From Omphalotus guepiniiformis (Eukaryota; Basidiomycota; Agaricomycetes; Agaricales; Omphalotaceae): 64,000 bases of DNA. Shown here one piece after another: positions 46,882 to 55,690 of this stretch (its first letter is position 1; every line of letters begins with the position of its first letter). The notes under the pieces were generated by a model. It ran no database searches, was not told the origin of the DNA, and worked only from the letters and a program-made list of their open reading frames with translations. The position numbers were made by a program, and so were the translations under genes. The stretch is taken from contig JAQOOI010000017.1 of the NCBI GenBank assembly GCA_028554645.1, positions 248,001-312,000 of the forward strand, given 5' to 3'.

Positions 46882-49427
46882 TCACTCTGAAGGAATATGA
46901 TCCTCTTCAGGTAGTGGACTGCTCGCGGGGGCGAGAACCTTCTCGGTGTCCAATTCGTCCTCATCATCCTCGACCTCTGGATTGTTGTGAGAAGCACCAG
47001 TCGCTGGACGCGGCTCTTCGGTGTTCTTAGCGATAGATTCGGCTCGAGACGTGGAGGGATGAGATGGGCCAACTTCAGCTTTATCCTCCTCGGGATCGAC
47101 CACGATGAAATTGCCGGCGCTGTTCTTCGAGATATAGCTGGCGCGAGACACGATGTTGACGTCCCAACCAAGCGCGGTACAGAGAAGTCGCATCTGCTCG
47201 TCGGTGTATTCGAAGGAGGGGTCACCAGTCTTAAGCTGATGGAGTACGAGTCGAGGATCCCTGCACGATGCCTTGATATGCGCCTGACGATCGATGATCC
47301 CAGCATGAAGCTGCTCCATGGCCTGCATCTGCGCGACAACCCCTTCCTGCATCTTCTCGTAAGAGTCGATAAGAAGTTGGAGTTGACCCGCCTCTTGTGC
47401 AATGACTAGATAAACGAGAAATTCAGTTAGAAATTGAATTGAAACAATAAGAAAAATGAGATTAACTCACCAGCGCTACTACTGCGAGCTAAGGTGTAAG
47501 AAAGGCAGCGCATCTGATCGGTACCTTCGAGGCTGTATGTCCAACTGCACGCATGATTATCCTTGGCGCAGGTACTACATCTCCAGTCAAACGAGTTCTC
47601 CTTGATTTGAGGGCGACACTTGCGACCATTGGAATGGGTACTGCCAATACAAGCTGCGCAGATGGAATCACCGAAGAACTGTAAAAAGTATCAGAGAAAA
47701 GTGCTACAATAAGAAAAATGAGTTACTTACGCGGTCGAACGAGCGATTGATAGAGACGAGCTGTTGAAGAGTAACAGGGCGACCGTAAGGCCACCCAAAG
47801 ACAGTACGATCTAGACAAATCGTTAGTTCTAAAAAGCTATAGTTAAGAAAAACGAAAAGACATACCAGGAACGTCGGTATATTCCTCCTTGTTCCGGTGT
47901 TGAAAGGTGCGACCATCGACACGCTGATACGAGAAGGAAAGGTTAGTAAACCATAATGAGAAATGAAAAAGAAGGCCTACTTGAAGATTAGGGGGTTCGT
48001 CATGAACGCCGGGAGCCTTCAGCACAGATGTAGTTGAAAAGCCCGCGCGATTCGGCCAAAGGGGAGCAGAGAGATCAACTTTGGACTCCTTGGCACCCTT
48101 CGACCCCTCATTCTTCTTTTTGGGCTTGTCTTCCTCATCCTCTACTTCCTCCTCGTCGCTGGATTCAGGGAGAGTCGTCTTGGTCGAAGTAGAAGCGGCC
48201 TTGGACCGAGTTTGACGCGCCGGCAGTTCCTCCACAGGTTCCTCCACGCGAATAGATCGAGTCTTTGGGCGAGGCTTCACCGTTTGCTTACCCTTGCCCT
48301 GTAAAGCCCATGAGAAATGAATACACCTAAGAAAGAGAAAATGAAACTCACCTTAGAAGATTTGGGAGCCTCAGGCTTCTTGGTCAATGAGGTCCGGGTT
48401 TTCTTTCTTGGAGGCTCGGAATCAGGAACCTCTGCGTTGTCGTCGTCAGATTCGTCGGTGAAGACGGCAGAGTCCTCGGAATCCAGAGACTTGCGTTTCG
48501 ACTAGAAAAATGAATAAGTCAGGAGGAATCCACTGCGAGAAACTCAAAACTTACCACAGATCGACCTGGCATTGGTGTCAGGGCAGGTTTAGGTTTCGTC
48601 TTCGTAGCCGGAGCTGTCTTCTTGGCGGAACGAGTGGATTTGGCAGCGGAAGCAATGGGTTCGATAGGGGAAAGGCGGATCTCGTCATCTTCCTCATCGT
48701 CCTCGTCGTCTTCAAGCTGAGGACCTAGGAGAGACTTGGGAAAAGGCGGTAGAGGCTCCCAGAGATTCTGAAGCTAAACGAGAAATGAGACTTTAGATGT
48801 CAAAAGAAATAGACCCCTGAACTAAATAACTCACTGTGAACTTTTTGTGCAAATCGTCATACCGAGCCCTGGAAGGACACCAAGGTGGCAGAACGAAAGT
48901 TCCTGGCCTCTGTTGATGCAACCAGAGCGCGAGATTCGAAGCGGCAAGGAAAGTTCCAGTGAAGTAGTCGGGCAAATGGGTCTCATTCTTCTGACAACGG
49001 TTAAAAACCAACGCGACGTGAGCCTATACAGCGTAAACACGCGTTAGTAGAGGCATAAATAAGAAACGAAAACAAAACCTACAAGAGCGAATTTTGCCTC
49101 CTCGAAAGTAGTGGACATCAGTTTGAGCCGGAGACCTGCACCATAATGTTCAAATGATTGGTCGTGGAGTCGACGATCGAAGTCCCCAAGCTTAGAGCAG
49201 ACGGTGGAAAGGGCCTGGTAGTTGTTGGCCTGCATAGTATGTACACGCTAAGCAGAGAGTGAGAAACGAGAAGGAAAGGGAGACTCCATGGAACGGGGAT
49301 CTCAACTATATATGACACGACCGAAACGGTCCGTGAGAGAAAGAAGAATGAGTTGACTCACGAACTCAATGGAGGCATCGCTTCCTAGAGAAATGGAGTT
49401 AGCAAGTTCCCTAGAAAAGTCGTCCAT
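46882..49427 (-). CDS. Antisense gene 1 of the inner element (10 exons, 658 aa, Cys cluster)
   Basis: Starts 300 bp inside the 3' LTR and runs toward pol. Exons 49427-49362, 49247-49083, 49023-48835, 48773-48555, 48501-48352, 48298-47981, 47923-47866, 47810-47731, 47678-47471 and 47405-46882 join in phase to 658 residues. N-terminal ~150: globular (MDDFSRELANSISL; YFTGTFLAASNLALWLHQQR). Middle: disordered acidic/basic stretches with nuclear-localisation-like PPRKKTR and KPKKKNEG. Then FGWPYGRPVTLQQLVSINRS and a cysteine cluster (CAACIGSTHSNGRKC ... WRCSTCAKDNHACSW) that looks like a zinc-binding module. Then a coiled coil (IAQEAGQLQLLIDSYEKMQE) and an acidic tail. Unlike gag-pol the region is rich in CG dinucleotides. 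It could be a DNA- or RNA-binding regulator; that is inference from the Cys cluster and charge. Confidence 0.82.
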
Positions 49428-49716
49428 AGGGAGACTCAGTGAGATGTGAAGAACGAAAGGGGTCTTCCATATTTGGCTGAACTTCGACGGATGCAGACAT
49501 CGGGTTTCTCCGAATTGAGCATTGCCGAGGCATGCCGAGTGAAAAACGTACTGATCGGTCTTTCAATCGAGAAGTCTGCCTAACGGCAGTTCACTGTGAC
49601 AAGGTGTCAACGTGATAGTAAAGCAATTGACTTGACTTCTGTGACTATCTACCTGAAAAAGTAGTATCTAACTCGATATTGGCCATCATGGACGATCGAG
49701 GTCGATCTTATTTTAC

Positions 49717-49727
49717 TTTGAGGGAGA
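49717..49727 (+). other. Inner element polypurine tract
   Basis: TTTGAGGGAGA abuts the 3' LTR start at 49728, as expected for the plus-strand primer of reverse transcription. The 200 bases before it are non-coding and include one dispersed 12-mer (49663-49674). Confidence 0.75.
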
Positions 49728-51528
49728 TGTCGCGACTAAAAGCGGTCTAGCCTTGAAATCATGCAGATTGAGAAAGATTTTGGTTGTTCAAACATTGGAA
49801 ACTGAACAATGAGGACTAGAGTTCACCCAGACTGCTAGTTGAAACATGAGAACACACTCAGTTACTCAAGCCTGAGTGTAGAGTTAGCTACAGTACATGA
49901 TATGGTACTTAGCAACTGTGACCAATGGGATCATGGAGAGAGATACTAGTTTTGCCTCTCACTTTGTATTGGAGTACCAATGTTCCATGCTAAGTTGAGT
50001 TGGTCAGACCCACCCTCTAAAGACTAGAGACTCTCATGAGTGTTGTTTGATTGTAATCCAAGGGAATGATGGAAGTTACAATTCAATCTGAGAAACATCT
50101 AAGTCCACTGGACTACCTAACTCCAGCTGGTCTTGCTAACTCAGGTTGGCTGTAAAGACTGAATGCTGAGAGTGCAGACAATCTTGTATTGTTCTAACCA
50201 GAGAAATATGTTGTACATTTGGTACTATGCTTAGGATGGTGTTACTACTGGTGAACCACCTTTGTCTGTTGGCTAAAGAGGAAAAATCCTCTAAGTCATT
50301 TCTGAAGAATGGAGTCAGATACTCAAGCTATCCTACCATGGAGCTAGATGTTGATTCTGGAGTATCCCTCTGAAATGTAACATCTAACTGAGTGATACCC
50401 TGCACCCAGACACCCAAATAGGGAAGAATAAACGATTATTGGGACATAATACTGCCCATAGCTTGTTGCTAGAACCAGCTAAAAGGAGAAGTACCTCCTG
50501 GAGACAAATCAGATGCAAGATCTGGCCAGATAGACACATGTGCTACTGTACAGCTTGTGGATGATAGTAACAACGGAGTAAGGTCTAGATGACCTCTGAA
50601 ACGGAGAAATAACCACTGGATATGCTAGGAACCTCACCAGCAGCCCCCAGTTAGGGAATCCAAAAGAGTTGCAAATTTCAAAATCATAAAAGATGTTGTC
50701 ATATGGCACCATTCTGGACTGATATTGCGTGCTGTACACCCTGGTTAGATACCCTGGACTTGATTGCCAAGCCACTATATGGACAAAGCGATTTTTATAA
50801 CAAATTTTATACCCAAGATACCTATACATGACAGTATCTAACTGAAAAATACCTACAAAAATACCTAAAAAGACACCAATCCCTGCTCAATTAGTCTTTC
50901 TGTTGTCTATTCTATTTACTCTGCTCAGATTCCCTTACATTTTCCAGATTTACTATATTTATTTTCTGACCTGTATATAAGAACTACCTACTTGTAGATA
51001 TTTTTCCTTAAGTTAGGACTGCCTAGGCTCACTACCAAAGCAGAACTTCTTCTAGACGAAAATTGCCTGGCTCTTAGGAGTTCAGTTATAGAGAAATATA
51101 CCAGTTGTGCAAACTTCTGTAAAGTCCCTTGTGGCAAACCTTGAGAGAGATACTGAAACTGTTGCTGTCCCTGCTGTTCTGTCTGTGCTGTTCTGCCTGC
51201 TGAAACTGTTGCTGCTACTGTTCTGATTGATACTGTCACTGTTTGGACCATTGGATCGAGTTGCCCACTCTGATTATTGCCCTGAACCATCCCCTGAACC
51301 CCTGAGAAACTAGTTGCCTTCTGTCTTGAACCTGTGTTTTTGAGTTGCCCTGTCACTTATACCCTGTTCAGAGCGGACTGCAGACACTTGCTAGCTCAGT
51401 ATTGAGTTCGATTGTCGAGTTTAACTGTGCGGAACCTTTGCCAACGCCAGCCACACCTCCACAAACCCCCCTAGAATTGAGTTAGAGGTTGTTTCTTGAG
51501 ACTCCCTCTCAGTTTAATTCTTGCACAT
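49728..51528 (+). repeat. Inner element 3' LTR
   Basis: 1801 bp, same length as the 5' LTR and nearly identical. The TACCGC that follows at 51529-51534 matches the bases before the 5' LTR. Confidence 0.93.
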
Positions 51529-52173
51529 TACCGCCTCTGCCAATTTCCGTGGCCATTGGTTTACCTTGCCCTTGCAAGCTTTGATTAATGCCTCTCTTAA
51601 GATAAAATGACCCCGCTCAACCACACCGTTAGCATGTTTGTTATAGGGCGAAATTTTAACTCGTGGGATTAAGAGCCGAGCCATTAAATCTTCAAAGGCG
51701 GCTTTTACTTCTGAGCCATTGTCTGTTACTACTTGCTGTGGTACCCCATATCGGCAATAAATTTCCTGCCAGAAGAAGTTTGCCAGAGATCGGCTGTTGA
51801 TCGATCTTAAGGCTCGTGCTTCTGTTATTCCGGTCAGATCGTCCTTTGCCGCAACAATATAATTGAATCCATGGGCCAGGGGCATATACATCACGTCAAT
51901 GTATACCTTTTGGAAGATTTGAGTAGGTACCGATACAGTTGGGGGCTTCTCCATTCTTTTCAGACTGCGGATTTGGCATTCGTGGCATGATTTGACATGA
52001 TGCATCACATCATTATACATGTGTGGCCAATAGAAGCGTTTTCGGATTAAGTCATATACAGTGCGTATTCCTCGATGTCCTAATTTATCGTGGGCCTGTA
52101 AAAGTATGTTTAACCGTTGCCTTCCATTAAGTGCCACTAACAAAGGAAGTCCTGTTTTAACTTTGCGAAACAA
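51529..52173 (-). pseudogene. Outer element integrase, N-terminal part (split)
   Basis: Same frame as the RT segment before it, separated from it by an in-frame TGA at 52174-52176 (NGE-stop-LFRKVKTG). It contains the HHCC zinc finger (HDKLGHRG ... CHECQIRS) and all three catalytic acidic residues (VYIDVMY, VVTDNGSE, NGVVERGHF). It is cut by the inner element after KLAEAV and resumes at 35072. Confidence 0.85.
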
Positions 52174-54498
52174 TCACTCTCCGTTCAGCAGATATTTCTG
52201 AGCTTGTCGCAGAAACCGCTTCTTAAGCTGTACCGATGGGAAGCTAGGAGTTTCTAGAGTGGTTAGAAACTGTTTGATATTACGCAATTGTTCCTCCTTG
52301 ATTTCACGTGAAATCAAACATGGAGTAGTATAGGGTACCTCTGATTGGGTATTCAGAATCCAAGGTGCTGTGGGTTTCCGTATCCACAATGCAATGCGGT
52401 CCAACCATGTGTCATCATCAGATTCTACTACTTCTCCAGCAAAGACTGGTCTTCGTGATAGTGCATCGGGTCCTTTAAAACGCTCCGCCGGTATATGTAC
52501 CAGTTCAAAATCAAATAGCAAGATTCCTTGGATCCATCGGTTAATCGTAGCATTGGGTTGTATGTCTGGTTCCTTAAGCATTCCTGCCACGTATTTGGCA
52601 TCCATTTCCACAATCAGCTTCTTTACTCCCACTAAATATAACCGCCAGTGGCGCAATGCTCGATATAGTCCAAATAGTTCCAGTTTTGGTTGCGAGTAGC
52701 GAGATTCCCGTTCGCTCATGGGTATGGATCCATATCGGGCAGGTATCCTTTGACCTTTTTCATTTAGTTGTGACAATATCATTCCGGTCCCCATGAAGGA
52801 TGAATCCACCGATAAAATTACTGGGTTGTCCGATTCATAGTCAATGGGTCGCATAGCTGGGGCATCAGTAATGGCATCCTTTATTGCCTGAAATGCCATC
52901 TCCTCTTCATCTCCCCACACAAAGTCTTTGTTTTTGTGATATAGCTTGGTGAGAGGTTTGATTATCATGGAATAGTTTTTGATCCAAATGCGAACAGTTC
53001 CACATAGCCCTAGGAATTGCCTTACTTCTTTAGGTGTTCTAAGTTCCAACCAATTTTTGATTTTATCAACTTTGCTGGTGTCTGGGATCCGTCCTAGTGC
53101 ATTGCATCGCTGTCCAACGATCAATACATCTGGTTTGCAAATCTGTGCTTTATGCCCCGAAAATGTGGCTCCTGCCATTTTTACTCGGTGCATAATTCGA
53201 TGAATATCTTGTATGTGTTCCCACACAAAACATCGTATTCTGGGATTTTCAGATAAAAACTCTGGTTGGCCTGTGCTGTCCAAGTATTGTGTTTTTGGTC
53301 CCTTTATTGCCAAATCATCTATAAATATGTTGGCAATGTTCGGCACTTCTTCCTGTAGCACAAAGACCATGCATTTTTGAAATTCTGATGGGGAGTTGGT
53401 GAATCCTGTGGGTAGAGATGTAATCTGAAGTAATCCCAGAGGTGTCATAAATGCTGTCATTTCGCGTGACACTGGATCAATTTTACGAGCGTCAAATCCC
53501 CAAAATAGGTCGAACACAGTGTAGATTTGCCGTCCTGCAAATCCTTCTACGAAGTCATCCACAATAGGAAGCATTCCTGCATCCCGTATAGCCACTTTAT
53601 TAAGGGGCTGTAAGTCATGGACAATTCTTAACTTCCCATTCTTCTTGAGTACACAGAACCACTTTGATCGATATGAGGAATCACTTGGTTCGTATACCCC
53701 TGCGTCTATCTTGAGCTTGAGCACATCCATAACCTTTGTTAAGATGCCTGGTGGAATGGGTATATTGCGATATTCCCAAGGTTTGTGTGATATGGTTGGA
53801 ATGACATAAGGTGAAAAATAGGAGTCCTTTAAAGTTCCTCGTTCCACATCTTCGAATGCCAATGCTTCATTATTGACACATAATACATGCTTGATCAATT
53901 TTTCTTCTTCATTGGTGAGGAATCCCACCGGATTCACGTCCAGTATGTCCATTCTTTCTTGTGTTATACGCCCGGTTGGCGCAAATTCCGGTGGTTGCAT
54001 CGGTAATGCTGACAATGATAGCATAGGGTCTTCAGGTATATGTCTCTTGACTTTTGAGTTAGGTGGCATCCATGTTGATACCGGTTTTACCTTCTTTCCT
54101 ACACGCTTGTAGGCTGTAAAGGTTGTTCCTGCCAATCGTTGGCAGTGAAGCTTATCGTAATCTTTCATTTCCGGGACACTAATCGGTAGTGTCTTATAGC
54201 CATCAGTTACTGCCAATCGGTGACAGTTGAGATCATCGGGATCTCCAAATTCCTTGGCGCTAATCGGTAGCGCTTTATAGTCTACGTTCTTCATTATTTG
54301 GCCATTGTGAAAACATTCAGTGTCTTCACGTTCCTGAGTGTTAATCGGTAACACTATATATTCATCGTCATCTTCAGGTTGAAATTCCATTGTGTCTCCA
54401 TCGGAGAGAGATAACTGGACGGTATCGTACCGTCTGTCCAGACGTAGGCTTCGATTAGCCTTTAATTCCTTCTTGTGTTGATACTTTGCGAATGCCAT
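52174..54498 (-). CDS. Outer element Pol: RT and RNase H segment
   Basis: Conservative start at ATG 54498 (MAFAKYQHKKELKANRSL); the frame is open further upstream but looks non-coding there. The first ~130 residues include three related ~26-residue repeats (IVLPINTQERED; KALPISAKEFGDPDDLNCHR; KTLPISVPEMKDYDKLHCQR). Reverse transcriptase follows (SKWFCVLKKNGKLRIVHDLQ; LPTGFTNSPSEFQKCM) with catalytic FIDD, a variant of YxDD. Then RNase H (LSVDSSFMGTGMILSQ; LIVEMDAKYVAGML; GPDALSRRP). It ends at a TGA (52174-52176) before the integrase. RT resembles that of the inner element, so both belong to the same broad Ty3/gypsy clade. Confidence 0.85.
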   Translation of the reverse strand: MAFAKYQHKKELKANRSLRLDRRYDTVQLSLSDGDTMEFQPEDDDEYIVLPINTQEREDTECFHNGQIMKNVDYKALPISAKEFGDPDDLNCHRLAVTDGYKTLPISVPEMKDYDKLHCQRLAGTTFTAYKRVGKKVKPVSTWMPPNSKVKRHIPEDPMLSLSALPMQPPEFAPTGRITQERMDILDVNPVGFLTNEEEKLIKHVLCVNNEALAFEDVERGTLKDSYFSPYVIPTISHKPWEYRNIPIPPGILTKVMDVLKLKIDAGVYEPSDSSYRSKWFCVLKKNGKLRIVHDLQPLNKVAIRDAGMLPIVDDFVEGFAGRQIYTVFDLFWGFDARKIDPVSREMTAFMTPLGLLQITSLPTGFTNSPSEFQKCMVFVLQEEVPNIANIFIDDLAIKGPKTQYLDSTGQPEFLSENPRIRCFVWEHIQDIHRIMHRVKMAGATFSGHKAQICKPDVLIVGQRCNALGRIPDTSKVDKIKNWLELRTPKEVRQFLGLCGTVRIWIKNYSMIIKPLTKLYHKNKDFVWGDEEEMAFQAIKDAITDAPAMRPIDYESDNPVILSVDSSFMGTGMILSQLNEKGQRIPARYGSIPMSERESRYSQPKLELFGLYRALRHWRLYLVGVKKLIVEMDAKYVAGMLKEPDIQPNATINRWIQGILLFDFELVHIPAERFKGPDALSRRPVFAGEVVESDDDTWLDRIALWIRKPTAPWILNTQSEVPYTTPCLISREIKEEQLRNIKQFLTTLETPSFPSVQLKKRFLRQAQKYLLNGE

Positions 54499-54932
54499 TT
54501 CCTTTTTCTTGTGTCGTACAAGAAAGCTACGATATTCCGGAATTATTCGTTTCGTACGAATACCAGTACCTCTAATACTGTCAGTCCACAAGTACTCTTG
54601 GAAAGAACTTGTATTCCAACTAAGTAAGAGATAATAAGAATTGATGACTATTTGTAGTAGGATTCTGAAAGGCTGGAAGGACTTGTAAATCCTAAGTACG
54701 TGAGTCCAGAGTGGGGATTGGTAAAACAAACTAAATACTAACACTGAACAAGGAAAAAAGTAACTAATACTGAAGGACTTCAACAGAATTGAGCAGGGGT
54801 TGACTTTGAAAACATAAATAAAACAAAGAAGGAGATGGGAGCTTGAAAATATAACAAAGGCAATGAAAACTGAGAGGGGTGTGACAATAATACCAAATAC
54901 AGAGTTCCATAGATAAAGCAAACAGGAAGTAC

Positions 54933-55553
54933 CTAAGTAGCCAACAATTGGGCAAAAAGACGAAGAAGTGTAACCGCCGTATTCATCTGATGAGTCTGTG
55001 ATTCGTTGACTTGCCTTCTGAACTCGCGAGCCTTCGTCATCCTTTGTTTCCGAGCATAGCGACGACGACGATTGCGCAACGTTTTGGCAGTTACACGGAA
55101 AGTACAAGTTACGTCTGGGTTCTGAGGAAGTTGTGAAAGTCGTTCGGAAAGTGAATGGAGTGGGGTTGAATTTAACGAAACAGGAGTTGGGGTTGGAGCA
55201 TAAGACGAGGGAAGGGGTAGATAAGGGCGAATCATGTTTGCAAAAAGTCTCGATCGCTCCTTGGACCGACGGGGATCGCGATGAGGATGATAGATATTTC
55301 GTGAGAGGTTGGTTGACTCCTGTGATACTGACTTCAATGAGCTTGGAATGAAGGGGGTGGCATGAGGATTCAAGGGTTTGGAATAAGAGGAGACCGAAGA
55401 AGGTGGCGAAGATTGTGAAGACGATGACGAAGAAGTAGTAGTAGCGGACATAGGAGGAGAATGTTGTTGAGCAGCTAGATGAGCCGCAATTTGTCGCGTA
55501 AGATTGAGAGCGGTTTGTAGCCGAGCTACGTCGTTGGGAATTGGTTGTGGCAT
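54933..55553 (-). CDS. Outer element small ORF between gag-pro and pol
   Basis: 206 codons starting MPQPIPNDVARLQTALNLTR. A short helical N-terminus is followed by a long Ser/Pro-rich disordered middle, a basic patch (LRNRRRRYARKQRMTKAREF) and a helical end (TAVTLLRLFAQLLAT). It starts ~138 bp after the gag-pro stop, in a frame different from pol. The basic patch could bind nucleic acid. It overlaps a longer frame continuous with pol; I prefer this one because that frame is hydrophobic and compositionally erratic here. Confidence 0.45.
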   Translation of the reverse strand: MPQPIPNDVARLQTALNLTRQIAAHLAAQQHSPPMSATTTSSSSSSQSSPPSSVSSYSKPLNPHATPFIPSSLKSVSQESTNLSRNIYHPHRDPRRSKERSRLFANMIRPYLPLPSSYAPTPTPVSLNSTPLHSLSERLSQLPQNPDVTCTFRVTAKTLRNRRRRYARKQRMTKAREFRRQVNESQTHQMNTAVTLLRLFAQLLAT

Positions 55554-55690
55554 TCGAATCCTGCGTCATGGTGGTTCGCGGGGAACGATAAAAATTTGTA
55601 ATGATGAGCGCGGGGAACGATAAAAAAAACTAAAAACTCACAAATCACAAGAAATTATCAAGAGTACAGTGTGGGTTTGAGGCGCGATCG

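Larger units (their letters stand above)
37939..49674. repeat. Dispersed 12-mer AGTATCTAACTC / GAGTTAGATACT
   Basis: Exact 12-mers at 37939-37950, 42782-42793, 42946-42957 and 49663-49674 (forward), and 40644-40655, 45022-45033, 45474-45485 and 45851-45862 (reverse). The 10-mer GAGTTAGATA also occurs at 44247-44256. Near copies (10-11 of 12) lie at 36178 and 50833 in the LTRs, and at 39228, 40685, 44466, 45880 and 46531. None was noticed outside the inner element. Copies lie in gag, pol, antisense introns and the 3' non-coding region. Confidence 0.9.
35073..51528 (+). mobile_element. Inner Ty3/gypsy LTR retrotransposon with antisense genes
   Basis: 16,456-bp plus-strand element nested in the outer integrase. 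It has 1801-bp LTRs at both ends, a primer-binding site directly after the 5' LTR and a purine tract directly before the 3' LTR. A ~6-bp target repeat (TACCGC) lies at 35067-35072 and 51529-51534. Coding order: gag, protease ORF, RT-RNase H-integrase, then two intron-containing genes on the opposite strand filling the 5.3 kb before the 3' LTR. All reading frames are intact. With about two LTR differences seen in 1801 bp, the insertion is very recent and probably competent. The LTRs lack TG...CA symmetry (start TGTCGCG, end near CACAT), so the exact end is uncertain by 1-2 bp. Confidence 0.92.

Noticed and set aside
54499..55569. Upstream extension of the outer pol frame (about 360 codons, very hydrophobic)
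   Set aside because: Composition swings from Ser runs to erratic hydrophobic stretches, it overlaps a better-looking ORF in another frame, and an env-like reading was not supported by a signal peptide or cleavage site.
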